Of a stretch of DNA of 64,000 nt, positions 37,653 to 45,937 are shown one piece after another; position 1 is the first letter of the stretch, and every line of letters begins with the position of its first letter. The position numbers and the translations under genes are program-made. Below the pieces are notes generated by a model. It worked only from the letters and a program-made list of their open reading frames with translations. It was not told where the DNA came from and made no database searches. This stretch comes from an uncultured Bacteroides sp. (GTDB lineage Bacteria; Bacteroidota; Bacteroidia; Bacteroidales; Bacteroidaceae). The stretch spans positions 154,241-218,240 of the forward strand of contig URYL01000003.1 of NCBI GenBank assembly GCA_900552075.1, written 5' to 3'.

Positions 37653-39632
37653 ATGAGAATAATGAAGAAAGAATTGTTTGCCAATGTGCTGACACTGGTC
37701 TGGAATCTGGTGCTTGTTTATGTGTGTTACACTTTATGCCGTCTGGTGTTTTTGCTTGTGAACTGGGATACGTTTAGCGGGCATCTGACATGGAAATATG
37801 CTGTCAGTTTGTTCGGAGCGGGAATTATCTTTGATACTACAGCCATCCTCTATAGCAATGCTTTGTTCATTTTATTGTTCCTTTTCCCATTGCATTGGAA
37901 GGAGACACCTGTATTCTATAAAGTGGTGCGGTGGCTTTTTGTAGCAGTCAATACGTTCTTTCTGATAACTAATTTGATAGATTGTGTATATTTCCGTTTC
38001 ACAGGAAGGCGTACGACAATGTCGGTTTTGCAGGAGTTCAGTCATGAAGGAGATGGGAAGTTAACTTCAATATTTTTGGATGAGTTTATCGCTTACTGGT
38101 ATTTGGTATTGCTGGCTGCTGCGTTGTTTTATGCATTATATAAATTATATCGTGCACCTGAGCTTTTGCCAGTGAAACAAAAACTAGCCTATTATATAGT
38201 ACAGCTGGTAACCTTGCTGGTTGCTATTCCTCTTACTGTGTTTGGTATGCGTGGAGGTATGACCACTGCTACCCGTCCGATTACCCTGAGTAATGCCAAT
38301 CAGTATGTGGACCGTCCTTTAGATGCTGGACTGGTGCTGAATACACCTTTCTCATTGTTCCGTACGTTGGGAAAAGCGACATTTGCGGTTCCAAATTATT
38401 TACCGGAGAAAGAGGCCGAGGCTGTATATTCTCCCATTCATTTACCCATCGATTCCGTGGTATTCCGTCCGATGAATGTGGTGGTGATTATCTGGGAAGG
38501 TTTTAGTAAGCAGCATGTCGGTTCATTGAATCCGCAGTTGGAGAATGGAGCTTATAAAGGATATACGCCGTTTATTGATTCCTTACTGAAAAAGAGTCTG
38601 ACATTTCAGTATTCATATAGTAATGGGCGTAAAAGTATCGATGGAATGCCTTCTGTGTTATCTTCTATTCCGAGCTTCGTGGAACCTTTCTTTCTGACTC
38701 CTTCGGCCTTGAACGATGTTTCCAGTATTGCAGGAGAACTGACCCGACATAAAGGTTATTCATCTGCGTTTTTCCATGGTGCCATGAATGGTTCTATGGG
38801 TTTCCAGGCTTTTGCTCGTGCTGTCGGTTTCCAGAAGTATTTTGGACGTACTGAATATAATGAAGATTCGAATTACAATGGGGATAAGGATTTTGACGGT
38901 ACATGGGCTATTTGGGACGAAGAGTTCTTGCAATTCTATTGCGACCGGATGTCGGAAATGAAGAATCCTTTTGTAACTTCTGTGTTTACAGCGACCTCTC
39001 ACGGACCTTTCGATTTGCCTGAACGGTATAAAGGTAAGTTCCCCACGGGGAAAGATCCATTGTTTGAGACCGTAGCTTATTCTGATTACGCCATTCAGCG
39101 CTTCTTTGAAAAGGCAGAGGAACAACCGTGGTTTAAAAATACGTTGTTTGTGATTACTGCAGATCATACCAGCGGGAACTGTTATCCGGATTATATGACT
39201 GATTTAGGATATTATAAGGTGCCGGTCATTTTTTATGCACCCGGTATGCCGGAGTTGAAAGGGTTAGATCAAGAAAAAATTGTAGATCAGATAGACATCA
39301 TGCCGACGGTATTGGGCATTCTGGGATATGACCGTCCGTACGTGGGTTTCGGACAGGATGCTCTTCATACGCCTGCTGCAGAAAAGTTTGCGGTTAACTA
39401 TTTGCCTTCAAGCGGCATCTACCAGTTCCTGAAAGGCGACTACCTGATTCAGTTCGACGGGGAGAAAGTGATTCATGCCTACCGTTTCCGTACGGATGTG
39501 CTGATGAAGGACGATGTGAAAGACACCATGCCGCAAGATACCTTGAAGGCGATGGAAACCCAGCTGAAGTCCCTCATCCAGCAATACATGGAGAGGATGA
39601 ACGGCAACAACCTGGTGTATCGGGAAAAATAA
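37653..39632 (+). CDS. LTA synthase-like sulfatase-fold phosphotransferase
   Basis: About 660 residues from the ATG at 37653. Five N-terminal transmembrane segments (to about residue 210) are followed by a large extracytoplasmic alkaline-phosphatase-fold domain. Metal-binding motifs: VVVIIWEGFSKQHVG, SNGRKSIDGMPSV with the candidate nucleophile S328 (LtaS has Thr in GKTSD), FTATSHGPFD, and VITADHTSGN, followed by DIMPTVLGILGYD. Relatives transfer phosphoglycerol or phosphoethanolamine onto envelope lipids or glycans, using a phospholipid donor. In a Gram-negative this probably decorates a surface glycan or osmoregulated sugar. Substrate not readable. Monocistronic. Confidence 0.85.
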   Translation: MRIMKKELFANVLTLVWNLVLVYVCYTLCRLVFLLVNWDTFSGHLTWKYAVSLFGAGIIFDTTAILYSNALFILLFLFPLHWKETPVFYKVVRWLFVAVNTFFLITNLIDCVYFRFTGRRTTMSVLQEFSHEGDGKLTSIFLDEFIAYWYLVLLAAALFYALYKLYRAPELLPVKQKLAYYIVQLVTLLVAIPLTVFGMRGGMTTATRPITLSNANQYVDRPLDAGLVLNTPFSLFRTLGKATFAVPNYLPEKEAEAVYSPIHLPIDSVVFRPMNVVVIIWEGFSKQHVGSLNPQLENGAYKGYTPFIDSLLKKSLTFQYSYSNGRKSIDGMPSVLSSIPSFVEPFFLTPSALNDVSSIAGELTRHKGYSSAFFHGAMNGSMGFQAFARAVGFQKYFGRTEYNEDSNYNGDKDFDGTWAIWDEEFLQFYCDRMSEMKNPFVTSVFTATSHGPFDLPERYKGKFPTGKDPLFETVAYSDYAIQRFFEKAEEQPWFKNTLFVITADHTSGNCYPDYMTDLGYYKVPVIFYAPGMPELKGLDQEKIVDQIDIMPTVLGILGYDRPYVGFGQDALHTPAAEKFAVNYLPSSGIYQFLKGDYLIQFDGEKVIHAYRFRTDVLMKDDVKDTMPQDTLKAMETQLKSLIQQYMERMNGNNLVYREK

Positions 39633-39653
39633 AAGAGAACAGCAGATACAAGA

Positions 39654-39697
39654 AATCCGGGCTTTTAAGGGAGATTCCTCGAAAGCCCGGATTGTTT
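39654..39697. terminator. Terminator between LTA-synthase-like gene and typA
   Basis: AATCCGGGCTTT at 39654-39665 pairs perfectly with AAAGCCCGGATT at 39682-39693. Only a short T-stretch follows, but the stem is strong and sits between convergent genes. Confidence 0.8.
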
Positions 39698-39715
39698 GTA
39701 TTCAGAAATGTGCGA

Positions 39716-41521
39716 TTATGCATTCTTGTTGGCACGCTTGCGTTCCGTTTCATCCAGGATGATTTTACGCATACGCATGCTCTTCGGAGTCACTTCCACG
39801 TATTCATCTTCCTTTATGTATTCCAGTGCCTCTTCCAGTGAGAAGATGACCGGCGGAATGATACGGGCCTTGTCGTCCGAACCGGAAGCACGCATGTTGG
39901 TCAGCTTCTTTGATTTGGTCACGTTGACCACCAGGTCGTTTTCATGTACGTGTTCACCTACCACCTGTCCGGCATATACCTCGTCCTGCGGATAGATGAA
40001 GAACTTACCGCGGTCTTGCAGCTTGTCGATGGCGTAGGCAAAGGCAGTTCCCGATTCCATGGCAATCATGGAGCCGTTGGTGCGGCGAGGGATGTCACCT
40101 TTGAACGGCTGGTATTCCTTGAAGCGGTGAGCCATGATGGCTTCACCCTGAGAAGCAGTCAGCACGTTGGTACGCAGACCGATGATACCGCGCGACGGCA
40201 TGTCGAACTCGATGTTCACACGGTCGCCCTGTGTTTCCATGGACACCATCTCACCTTTGCGGCGGGTAACCATATCAATCATCTTGCTGGCAAATTCTTC
40301 GGGCACGCTGATGGTCAGCTCTTCAATCGGTTCGCACTTCACGCCGTCGATTTCCTTGTAGATAACCTGCGGCTGTCCTACCTGAAGTTCGTACCCCTCA
40401 CGGCGCATGGTCTCAATCAACACAGACAAGTGGAGCACACCACGTCCGGATACAATCCATTTTCCATCTTCGTTTTCGGTCTTGCGTACGCGCAAAGCCA
40501 GGTTCTTGTCGAGTTCTTTCATCAGACGGTCGTGGATGTGACGGGAAGTCACGTATTTACCTTCCTTCCCAAAGAACGGAGAGTCGTTGATGGTGAACAG
40601 CATGCTCATGGTCGGTTCGTCGATGGCGATAGGTGGAAGCGGTTCCGGATTGTCGAAGTCGCAGATGGTATCACCGATTTCGAAGCCTTCCACACCGATG
40701 ATGGCGCAAATGTCGCCCGAAGATACGGATTCCACTTTCTTGCGTCCCAGTCCTTCGAAAGTATGTACTTCCTTGATTTTGGATTTTACCATGGTACCAT
40801 CACGTTTGGCTAAGGTGATATTCATGCCTTCTTTTAGGGTACCTCTATGCACACGGCCTACGGCGATACGTCCTGTATAAGAAGAGTAGTCCAATGAAGT
40901 GATTAGCATTTGAGGAGTTCCTTCCAGCTGTTGCGGAGCCGGAATGTATTTCACGATGGCATCCAGCAACGGAGTGATGGTACCTGTGGGTGTCTTCCAG
41001 TCTTCACCCATCCAGTTGTTCTTGGCTGAACCGTAGAGAACCGGGAAGTCTAGCTGGTCTTCTGTGGCGTTGAGACTGAACATCAGGTCGAACACCATTT
41101 CGTATACTTCCTCCGGACGGCAGTTTGGTTTATCTACTTTGTTGACAACCACAATCGGCTTCAATCCAATCTGAAGGGCTTTCTGCAGTACGAAGCGAGT
41201 CTGCGGCATCGGACCTTCAAAAGCATCCACCAGCAGAATACACCCGTCGGCCATGTTCAAGACACGTTCTACTTCTCCACCGAAGTCGGCGTGTCCCGGA
41301 GTATCAATAATATTGATTTTTGTACCATTGTAATTGATGGATACGTTCTTGGAAAGGATGGTTATACCTCTTTCGCGTTCCAGGTCGTTGTTATCCAAAA
41401 CCAGTTCACCGTTGGTCTGGTCGTTGCGGAACAGATGTCCCGCCAACATCATTTTGTCCACGAGGGTGGTTTTACCATGGTCCACGTGGGCAATAATGGC
41501 AATGTTTCTAATGTCTTGCAT
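39716..41521 (-). CDS. typA: Ribosome-associated GTPase TypA/BipA
   Basis: 601 residues from MQDIRNIAIIAHVDHGKTT at 41521. A longer in-frame start at 41614 lies beyond the -7 box and is rejected. TypA is a translational GTPase related to EF-G, needed under stress and for ribosome assembly. G1 is AHVDHGKT (about 11-18), the switch and G2 region contain RERGITILSKN, G3 is DTPGHADFG and G4 is NKVDKPN. C-terminal domains III and V and the TypA-specific domain ending MRMRKIILDETERKRANKNA are present. Monocistronic, convergent with the upstream phosphotransferase gene. Confidence 0.96.
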   Translation of the reverse strand: MQDIRNIAIIAHVDHGKTTLVDKMMLAGHLFRNDQTNGELVLDNNDLERERGITILSKNVSINYNGTKINIIDTPGHADFGGEVERVLNMADGCILLVDAFEGPMPQTRFVLQKALQIGLKPIVVVNKVDKPNCRPEEVYEMVFDLMFSLNATEDQLDFPVLYGSAKNNWMGEDWKTPTGTITPLLDAIVKYIPAPQQLEGTPQMLITSLDYSSYTGRIAVGRVHRGTLKEGMNITLAKRDGTMVKSKIKEVHTFEGLGRKKVESVSSGDICAIIGVEGFEIGDTICDFDNPEPLPPIAIDEPTMSMLFTINDSPFFGKEGKYVTSRHIHDRLMKELDKNLALRVRKTENEDGKWIVSGRGVLHLSVLIETMRREGYELQVGQPQVIYKEIDGVKCEPIEELTISVPEEFASKMIDMVTRRKGEMVSMETQGDRVNIEFDMPSRGIIGLRTNVLTASQGEAIMAHRFKEYQPFKGDIPRRTNGSMIAMESGTAFAYAIDKLQDRGKFFIYPQDEVYAGQVVGEHVHENDLVVNVTKSKKLTNMRASGSDDKARIIPPVIFSLEEALEYIKEDEYVEVTPKSMRMRKIILDETERKRANKNA

Positions 41522-41542
41522 ACTATACCTATAATTTGTGTG

Positions 41543-41550
41543 CAAAGGTA
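41543..41550 (-). promoter_or_regulatory. -7 box for typA
   Basis: Minus-strand TACCTTTG, perfect TAnnTTTG, 21 bp before the start. Confidence 0.5.
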
Positions 41551-41624
41551 CGATTTTCTTGGAAAAAATCATTGTTAATAATAAAGAATAAGAAATTGTC
41601 TGAATACTTTTCACTGGAACTCAT

Positions 41625-41632
41625 TAACTTTG
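41625..41632 (+). promoter_or_regulatory. -7 box for the cation efflux gene
   Basis: TAACTTTG, perfect TAnnTTTG, 26 bp before the ATG at 41659. It lies in the N-terminal part of a longer reading frame, which rules out the longer start. Confidence 0.55.
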
Positions 41633-41658
41633 CTGACCGTTTTAAAAATAGAAGAGGT

Positions 41659-42654
41659 ATGAACGAAGAACAGCTTAAGCAGAGTGTACAAAAAAAGATA
41701 GTCTTGATTTCTTTCCTTATATTGGTGGGGAAGTTTGCCGCTTACTGGCTGACAAATTCTGTAGGAATCTTGACGGATGCAATGGAAAGTATTGTCAACG
41801 TCGTAGCTGGAGCGGTGAGTCTTTACAGTCTGCATTGGTCGGCACAGCCCAAAGACAAGAGTCATCCTTTCGGACATGGGAAAATGGAGCAGGTTTCAGC
41901 TTCCATTGAGGGTATTCTGATTACGTTTGCCGGGATACTGATAGTGTATGAAGGGGTGTATCACTTGTTTTGTCCAGTCGGCATACGGAAACTGGATGTG
42001 GGTATTTATATCGTGGCATTTTCCGGACTGGTTAATTATCTGATGGGATGGTACAGCGTACATATCGGCAAGCGGTATAATTCAATGGCCTTGATAGCAG
42101 GGGGGAAGCATCTGCAGTCGGATACGTATTCTACCATCGGACTGGTAGTGGGGTTGCTCTTGCTTTATTTCACGAAAATAGCCTGGATAGATAGTGTGTT
42201 AGCTTTTTTGTTTGGAGGAATTATCATCGTGACGGGAATTTCTATCTTGCGCAAGACAATCGCGAATCTGTTGGACAAGGCGGATGAGGCTTTGCTGAAC
42301 GATATCGCTCAGGAACTGAATGAGAAGCGTTCGTCCGACTGGATAGATATTCACAATGCCAAAGTCATCAAGTATGGAAGTTACCTGTATATGGATTGTG
42401 ATTTGACGCTTCCTTGGTTTTATACCATTGAAGAAGGGCATCGTGAAGGGGCTCGTTTAAAACAAATTCTGGAAAAGAAATATGCCGACCGGATTCAACT
42501 GACGATACACTTGGACCCTTGCACTGTTTTTGAGCAGGTAAAGTGCCGGAATTGTTCTTGCAAGAGATGCCAGACACGTAAAATGGGGTTTGAGCAGGTC
42601 GAACCGATTACATTGGCCACATTTATTGAGCGTGCCAACGAGCGGAAAGATTAA
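41659..42654 (+). CDS. Cation diffusion facilitator (CDF) family transporter with C-terminal Cys cluster
   Basis: 331 residues from MNEEQLKQ. Six transmembrane segments, then a cytoplasmic ferredoxin-like domain. Metal-site motifs: TNSVGILTDAMESIVN in TM2 and KHLQSDTYSTIGLVVG in TM5, the paired HxxxD/DxxxD sites of CDF antiporters that export Zn, Fe or Mn. KSHPFGHGKMEQVSASIEG is also typical. Beyond the usual end the protein carries C296-x-x-C299-x-C301-x-x-C304 in KCRNCSCKRCQTRK, an extra cysteine cluster that may bind metal. Specificity is unknown. Confidence 0.87.
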   Translation: MNEEQLKQSVQKKIVLISFLILVGKFAAYWLTNSVGILTDAMESIVNVVAGAVSLYSLHWSAQPKDKSHPFGHGKMEQVSASIEGILITFAGILIVYEGVYHLFCPVGIRKLDVGIYIVAFSGLVNYLMGWYSVHIGKRYNSMALIAGGKHLQSDTYSTIGLVVGLLLLYFTKIAWIDSVLAFLFGGIIIVTGISILRKTIANLLDKADEALLNDIAQELNEKRSSDWIDIHNAKVIKYGSYLYMDCDLTLPWFYTIEEGHREGARLKQILEKKYADRIQLTIHLDPCTVFEQVKCRNCSCKRCQTRKMGFEQVEPITLATFIERANERKD

Positions 42655-42695
42655 ATTCTTCTTCAGCTTGTTTGTGAAAAAAAGCGTGAAAAGAA

Positions 42696-42725
42696 TTGTC
42701 GTTTAAAAGATTATGTCTATCTTTG
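42696..42725 (+). promoter_or_regulatory. Promoter of rpsO
   Basis: TTG at 42696-42698, a 19-bp gap, then TATCTTTG at 42718-42725. A textbook Bacteroides promoter 43 bp upstream of the rpsO start. Confidence 0.8.
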
Positions 42726-42768
42726 CAACCGCAAATCAAATTTATACATTTTAATAAACAGTCAAATT

Positions 42769-43038
42769 ATGTATTTAGACGCAGCTAAAAAACAAGAAAT
42801 CTTTGGAAAGTACGGAAAGTCTAACACTGATACTGGCTCACCTGAAGCGCAGATAGCATTGTTTTCATACCGTATTTCTCACCTGACTGAGCACATGAAG
42901 CTCAACAGAAAAGATTATAGCACTGAAAGAGCTTTGACAACTTTGGTAGGTAAGCGTCGTTCTTTGCTGAACTACCTGAAGAGCCGTGATATCGAAAGAT
43001 ATCGTAACATTGTCAAGGAACTTGGTCTTCGTAAGTAA
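42769..43038 (+). CDS. rpsO: 30S ribosomal protein S15
   Basis: 89 residues, standard length. S15 binds the central domain of 16S rRNA and is an early assembly protein. YLDAAKKQEIFGKYGKSNTDTGSPEAQIALFSYRISHLTEHMKLNRKDYSTERALTTLVGKRRSLLNYLKSRDIERY is divided here as GSPEAQIA, SHLTEHMK, DYSTERAL and GKRRSLLNYL, all S15 hallmarks, with the rRNA contact residues in GKRRSLL. It is monocistronic between a clear promoter and a clear terminator. Confidence 0.97.
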   Translation: MYLDAAKKQEIFGKYGKSNTDTGSPEAQIALFSYRISHLTEHMKLNRKDYSTERALTTLVGKRRSLLNYLKSRDIERYRNIVKELGLRK

Positions 43039-43057
43039 TCCGTTACTTGCTGCAGGC

Positions 43058-43103
43058 AAAAAAATAAGCCGCTTTTCTTTCGGGAAAAGCGGCTTATTTT
43101 TTT
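43058..43103 (+). terminator. Rho-independent terminator of rpsO
   Basis: A strong hairpin: the arm AATAAGCCGCTTTTC pairs with GAAAAGCGGCTTATT, with seven A before and seven T after, so it could act in both directions. It ends two bases before the tRNA-Arg gene. Confidence 0.93.
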
Positions 43104-43104
43104 G

Positions 43105-43176
43105 TACCCTCGTCGGGAATCGAACCCGAATCAAAAGTTTAGGAAACTTCTATTCTATCCGTTGAACTACAAGGGC
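43105..43176 (-). tRNA. tRNA-Arg (anticodon CCT, reads AGG)
   Basis: 72 nt without CCA. Reading the minus strand: acceptor GCCCTTG pairs with CGAGGGT (one G-U at the first pair), discriminator A, D-arm GTTC/GAAT, anticodon stem GAAGT/ACTTT with loop TTCCTAA giving CCT, and T-arm TCGGG-TTCGATT-CCCGA. The structure is complete and normal. A -7 box lies immediately upstream and the rpsO terminator hairpin, with a T-run on this strand also, is directly downstream. Confidence 0.95.
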
Positions 43177-43184
43177 AACTTTTG

Positions 43185-43192
43185 CAAAAGTA
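43185..43192 (-). promoter_or_regulatory. -7 box for tRNA-Arg
   Basis: Minus-strand TACTTTTG, perfect TAnnTTTG, 9 bp before the tRNA 5' end, so transcription would begin almost at the mature end. Confidence 0.55.
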
Positions 43193-43276
43193 AGTCTTTT
43201 TATTGAATATTCTTGCTTTTGGTTTGAAAAAAGCGGTCTGCAAGTGATTTTTTGGCTGTTTTTTGTTTACTCAAAA

Positions 43277-43386
43277 AAACGCCTAAGCGTTTCAACCAAA
43301 ACGCAAGTGCGTTTCAATCAAAACTCTTTGGCGTTTTGTCTCAAACGCAAGTGCGTTTTACTTCGAACGCACTTACGTTTTTTTAG
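43277..43386. repeat. Array of five 22-nt units, each with a palindrome (AAACGC-aagt-GCGTTT type)
   Basis: Units start at 43277, 43299, 43321, 43343 and 43365, exactly 22 nt apart. Units 1, 2 and 4 are perfect 16-nt palindromes with AAACGC/GCGTTT arms (loops CTAA, AAGT, AAGT). Unit 3 is degenerate in its left arm (AAACTC) and unit 5 is an AACG/CGTT variant. Six-nt spacers differ. A-run before and T-run after the array give possible terminators on both strands. It starts 5 bp after the NigD stop, forming its 3' end. No unique spacers of CRISPR type are present. Confidence 0.85.
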
Positions 43387-43390
43387 AGGG

Positions 43391-44146
43391 TTATTTTACC
43401 TTCTCTATACTGCGGATAGAGGTTATTTCTGTGGCTTGTGGATTGGTTGCTTTCCGGGTGCAGTAATCAAATTGAGCCGACTTTTCTCCACTAAAAGAGT
43501 TCCATTTCAAGGTGAGTTTGACTGTTTTTCCTTGGGTGTCGGGCAGTTCATTCAGTTTGAAGGCAACCAGTCCGTCTCCCATTCTCCCGTTGAGATCGCC
43601 AAAGGCATTGTGACGGAATTCCACTTCGTATGGATTTCCCGAGTTTTGTGTGCTGATCAGGTTCACGAAGTGTGGTTGTCCGTTGCCCCATCGGGTGGCG
43701 AATCGGAGTGTCAGATATCCGTCTTCCGCAATGGTTACCCAGTCGTTGAGAATTTCTACCGGGTCGTTTCCGTAAGTCTGTATGTTGGCTGTTTCTCCCA
43801 GGTTAGTTGCCATGGGCTTGGTTAGGATGCTGTCAATCCAGTTGACAAATACAGCTTTATCGTATCCTTGGGGGGCTTCGTCAGAAAAGTCGAAATTTGT
43901 CAAGGCCCTTACTTCTTTTTCTCCGAAGGGAGAAGTGGTCATATTGACTGGACGCAGGGTGGTGCTGTCGTCCAGCTGCAGGTACGGAGTATTGTCGGTA
44001 CTTAGTTTAACGGTAACGAGTGCGTTGGCATAATAATGCGAAAGATAGAAGTTGTCATCGTCATTCTTGCAAGACTGAACACCCATAGAAAGGCATACAG
44101 CCATCAGAATCATGAAGCCTTTGTGAATAAGTGATAGCGTTTTCAT
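43391..44146 (-). CDS. NigD-like outer-membrane lipoprotein
   Basis: 251 residues. MKTLSLIHKGFMILMAVCLSMGVQSC gives a lipobox, followed by KNDDDN, an acidic surface-export-type signal as in Bacteroides surface lipoproteins. N-terminal OB-like domain (about 35-110: ANALVTVKLSTDNTPYLQLDDSTTLRPVN) and C-terminal beta-sandwich with GYLTLRFATRWGNGQPHFVNLI are typical of NigD-like proteins. In Bacteroides, NigD is linked to immunity or surface functions in a few cases; here no partner is adjacent and no function can be assigned. The 22-nt repeat array follows its stop. Confidence 0.8.
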   Translation of the reverse strand: MKTLSLIHKGFMILMAVCLSMGVQSCKNDDDNFYLSHYYANALVTVKLSTDNTPYLQLDDSTTLRPVNMTTSPFGEKEVRALTNFDFSDEAPQGYDKAVFVNWIDSILTKPMATNLGETANIQTYGNDPVEILNDWVTIAEDGYLTLRFATRWGNGQPHFVNLISTQNSGNPYEVEFRHNAFGDLNGRMGDGLVAFKLNELPDTQGKTVKLTLKWNSFSGEKSAQFDYCTRKATNPQATEITSIRSIEKVK

Positions 44147-44511
44147 AATGAGTTGTTTTTAATTGTTTCTTTTTTCATTTTTATATATAATGAGAAAAAG
44201 AAGGAATTCCTGCATGTAAAATTGTTAACTCCTGAAAAAATAGACGATGGGGGAATGGTAATGTTTAGGAATATCGGATAATTATTTGTTTATAGAATCT
44301 ATAAATGTAAATTCAACATTTTACGTTGTCTGTCTCTTTGTAATCAATATAATATTGTGCTGTTTCCCACCTGTATATTAGTTGTATAATAATAATTCTC
44401 AAGAAAAAGGCAAATTCAAAACAAAGGTCTGTAGGAGAGCGTTTATTAGGTGTAACAAATTAAAATTGTGTTCAGTATGGAATATAGTAATAAACGGCAC
44501 ACCGGATAGTT
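44147..44511. other. 365-bp intergenic region between NigD-like and ECF sigma genes
   Basis: AT-rich divergent promoter region. I found no exact TAnnTTTG box in good position on either strand, which is unlike most intergenic regions here, so the ECF operon may use a different (possibly self-dependent) promoter. No coding sequence or hairpin of note. Confidence 0.4.
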
Positions 44512-45030
44512 ATGGGAATAGATAAGAAGATTTTCAATGATAATTTCCGCTATTATTATCGGCCTTTATGTATGTATGCTCTTCATTATGTGAAAGACAT
44601 TGATAATGCGGAAGACATCGTACAGGATTGTTTTACCGAAGTGTGGGAGAGAAAAGACAGCCTGGAGGATGTGGATAATATACGTGCTTACCTGTATACG
44701 ATGGTTCGGAACAGGTGCGGGCACTTTCTGAAGGAGAAGTCTAAGCAGCAGGTTGATAATGACAGCTTGTTTGAACTGGAGGATGAGACGCAGGAGGAGG
44801 AAGAATACGAGGAACGTTCGTTTCTTGAAGCTCGGATGCTGACTGCCATAGAAAGTCTTCCTGAAAGATGCAGGGAAGCACTCTTGCTGTCAAGGAGAGA
44901 TGGGTTGAAGCATGAAGAGATAGCAAAAAGCATGTCGGTTTCAGTCAATACGGTAAAGAATCAGATCAGCAAGGCGTTGAAAATAATCCGGCAGAGTGGG
45001 AATAAGGTATACGTTTTCTTTTGGGGATAG
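44512..45030 (+). CDS. ECF RNA polymerase sigma factor (Bacteroidetes type)
   Basis: 172 residues. Region 2 contains LHYVKDIDNAEDIVQDCFTEVWERKDSLEDVDNIRAYLYTMVRNR, and region 4 contains ALLLSRRDGLKHEEIAKSMSVSVNTVKNQISKALKII, a helix-turn-helix that reads the -35 element; an acidic linker lies between (LFELEDETQEEEEYEER). It is paired with a FecR-type anti-sigma 76 bp downstream, so it is probably released when the receptor binds its ligand. The likely targets are its own operon and/or the downstream receptor and fimbrial genes. Confidence 0.93.
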   Translation: MGIDKKIFNDNFRYYYRPLCMYALHYVKDIDNAEDIVQDCFTEVWERKDSLEDVDNIRAYLYTMVRNRCGHFLKEKSKQQVDNDSLFELEDETQEEEEYEERSFLEARMLTAIESLPERCREALLLSRRDGLKHEEIAKSMSVSVNTVKNQISKALKIIRQSGNKVYVFFWG

Positions 45031-45106
45031 CCGGTGACTGTTGAATAAGAAGGTTTGTCTCATAACCTGAGTAGAATGTAGTATAACAAAATAATTTGAT
45101 GACACC

Positions 45107-45925
45107 ATGAAAGATTTGGAAGATAAAAGTTTACAGTTTGTTTTGGAAAATTACAGAAAAGGAATGTTTGATACCCGTAAGGCTTTGAGAAAAATAAATG
45201 GTGAAGGAAAGGATTCCCGCCCGTCAAGAAGAATTGGATGGTATGTGTCAGGGATTGCGGCTTCGGTGTTGATTCTGGCTGGTCTTTTTATGTATTTCCG
45301 TTCCTCTGACCACAGACAGGTTCAGATAGTGGCCGATGCTGGAATCGTGAGACATGTGCTTCCCGACAGTACCCAGATTATGCTGGCACCGGGCTCTGCC
45401 TTAAGTTACGAGCCGGAAGACTTCCATACCGGCAGGAGAGTGGTGAAGATGAAAGGAAAAGCTTATTTTTCGGTGACGAAGAACAAGCAGTCGCCTTTTT
45501 GGGTGTACGGACAGCGTTCGGTGACAAAGGTACTTGGTACAAAGTTTCAGGTCAGTGAGCAGAATCCGGATTCACTCACCAGAATTTATGTGACTTCGGG
45601 GAAAGTGTATTTCGCTTCGCTTTCTGAGAAGGATAAAGGAGTGATTCTGACAAAAGGTATGGAAGCGGTGCTGGCTCCTGGCGAAGTAGAACCTCGTATC
45701 ACCGGAATATCGGTGTTGAATCCTACGGCTTGGGCTGTGAATGTATTTGTATATAAAGATGTACCGGTAGAAAAGGTCCTGAAGGAATTGTCTGAGTTTT
45801 ATGGCGTGAAACTGTCGGCTTCGCAGACAGACCGTAAGGTGACGGCTGAATTCAGAACAGCACATTTAGACTCCATTCTGGCGATGCTGGAACAGGTGCT
45901 GGAGATAAAAATAAAGAAAGAATAG
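45107..45925 (+). CDS. FecR-family anti-sigma factor / transmembrane signal transducer
   Basis: 272 residues. A short cytoplasmic N-terminus (about 1-42) precedes a transmembrane segment (IGWYVSGIAASVLILAGLFMYF), then a periplasmic FecR domain (DAGIVRHVLPDSTQIMLAPGSALSYEPEDF; GKAYFSVTKNKQSPFWVYGQ; VTKVLGTKFQVSEQ). A DUF4974-like C-terminal domain ends VLEIKIKKE. In the family, the periplasmic part contacts the STN domain of a TonB receptor and the cytoplasmic part holds the sigma factor. Both partners are adjacent: the ECF sigma upstream and an STN-bearing receptor 12 bp downstream. Confidence 0.93.
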   Translation: MKDLEDKSLQFVLENYRKGMFDTRKALRKINGEGKDSRPSRRIGWYVSGIAASVLILAGLFMYFRSSDHRQVQIVADAGIVRHVLPDSTQIMLAPGSALSYEPEDFHTGRRVVKMKGKAYFSVTKNKQSPFWVYGQRSVTKVLGTKFQVSEQNPDSLTRIYVTSGKVYFASLSEKDKGVILTKGMEAVLAPGEVEPRITGISVLNPTAWAVNVFVYKDVPVEKVLKELSEFYGVKLSASQTDRKVTAEFRTAHLDSILAMLEQVLEIKIKKE

Positions 45926-45937
45926 AAAACAAGTTGA

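Noticed and set aside
43277..43386. CRISPR array
   Set aside because: Period is only 22 nt with no unique spacers, no cas genes, and each unit is itself palindromic.
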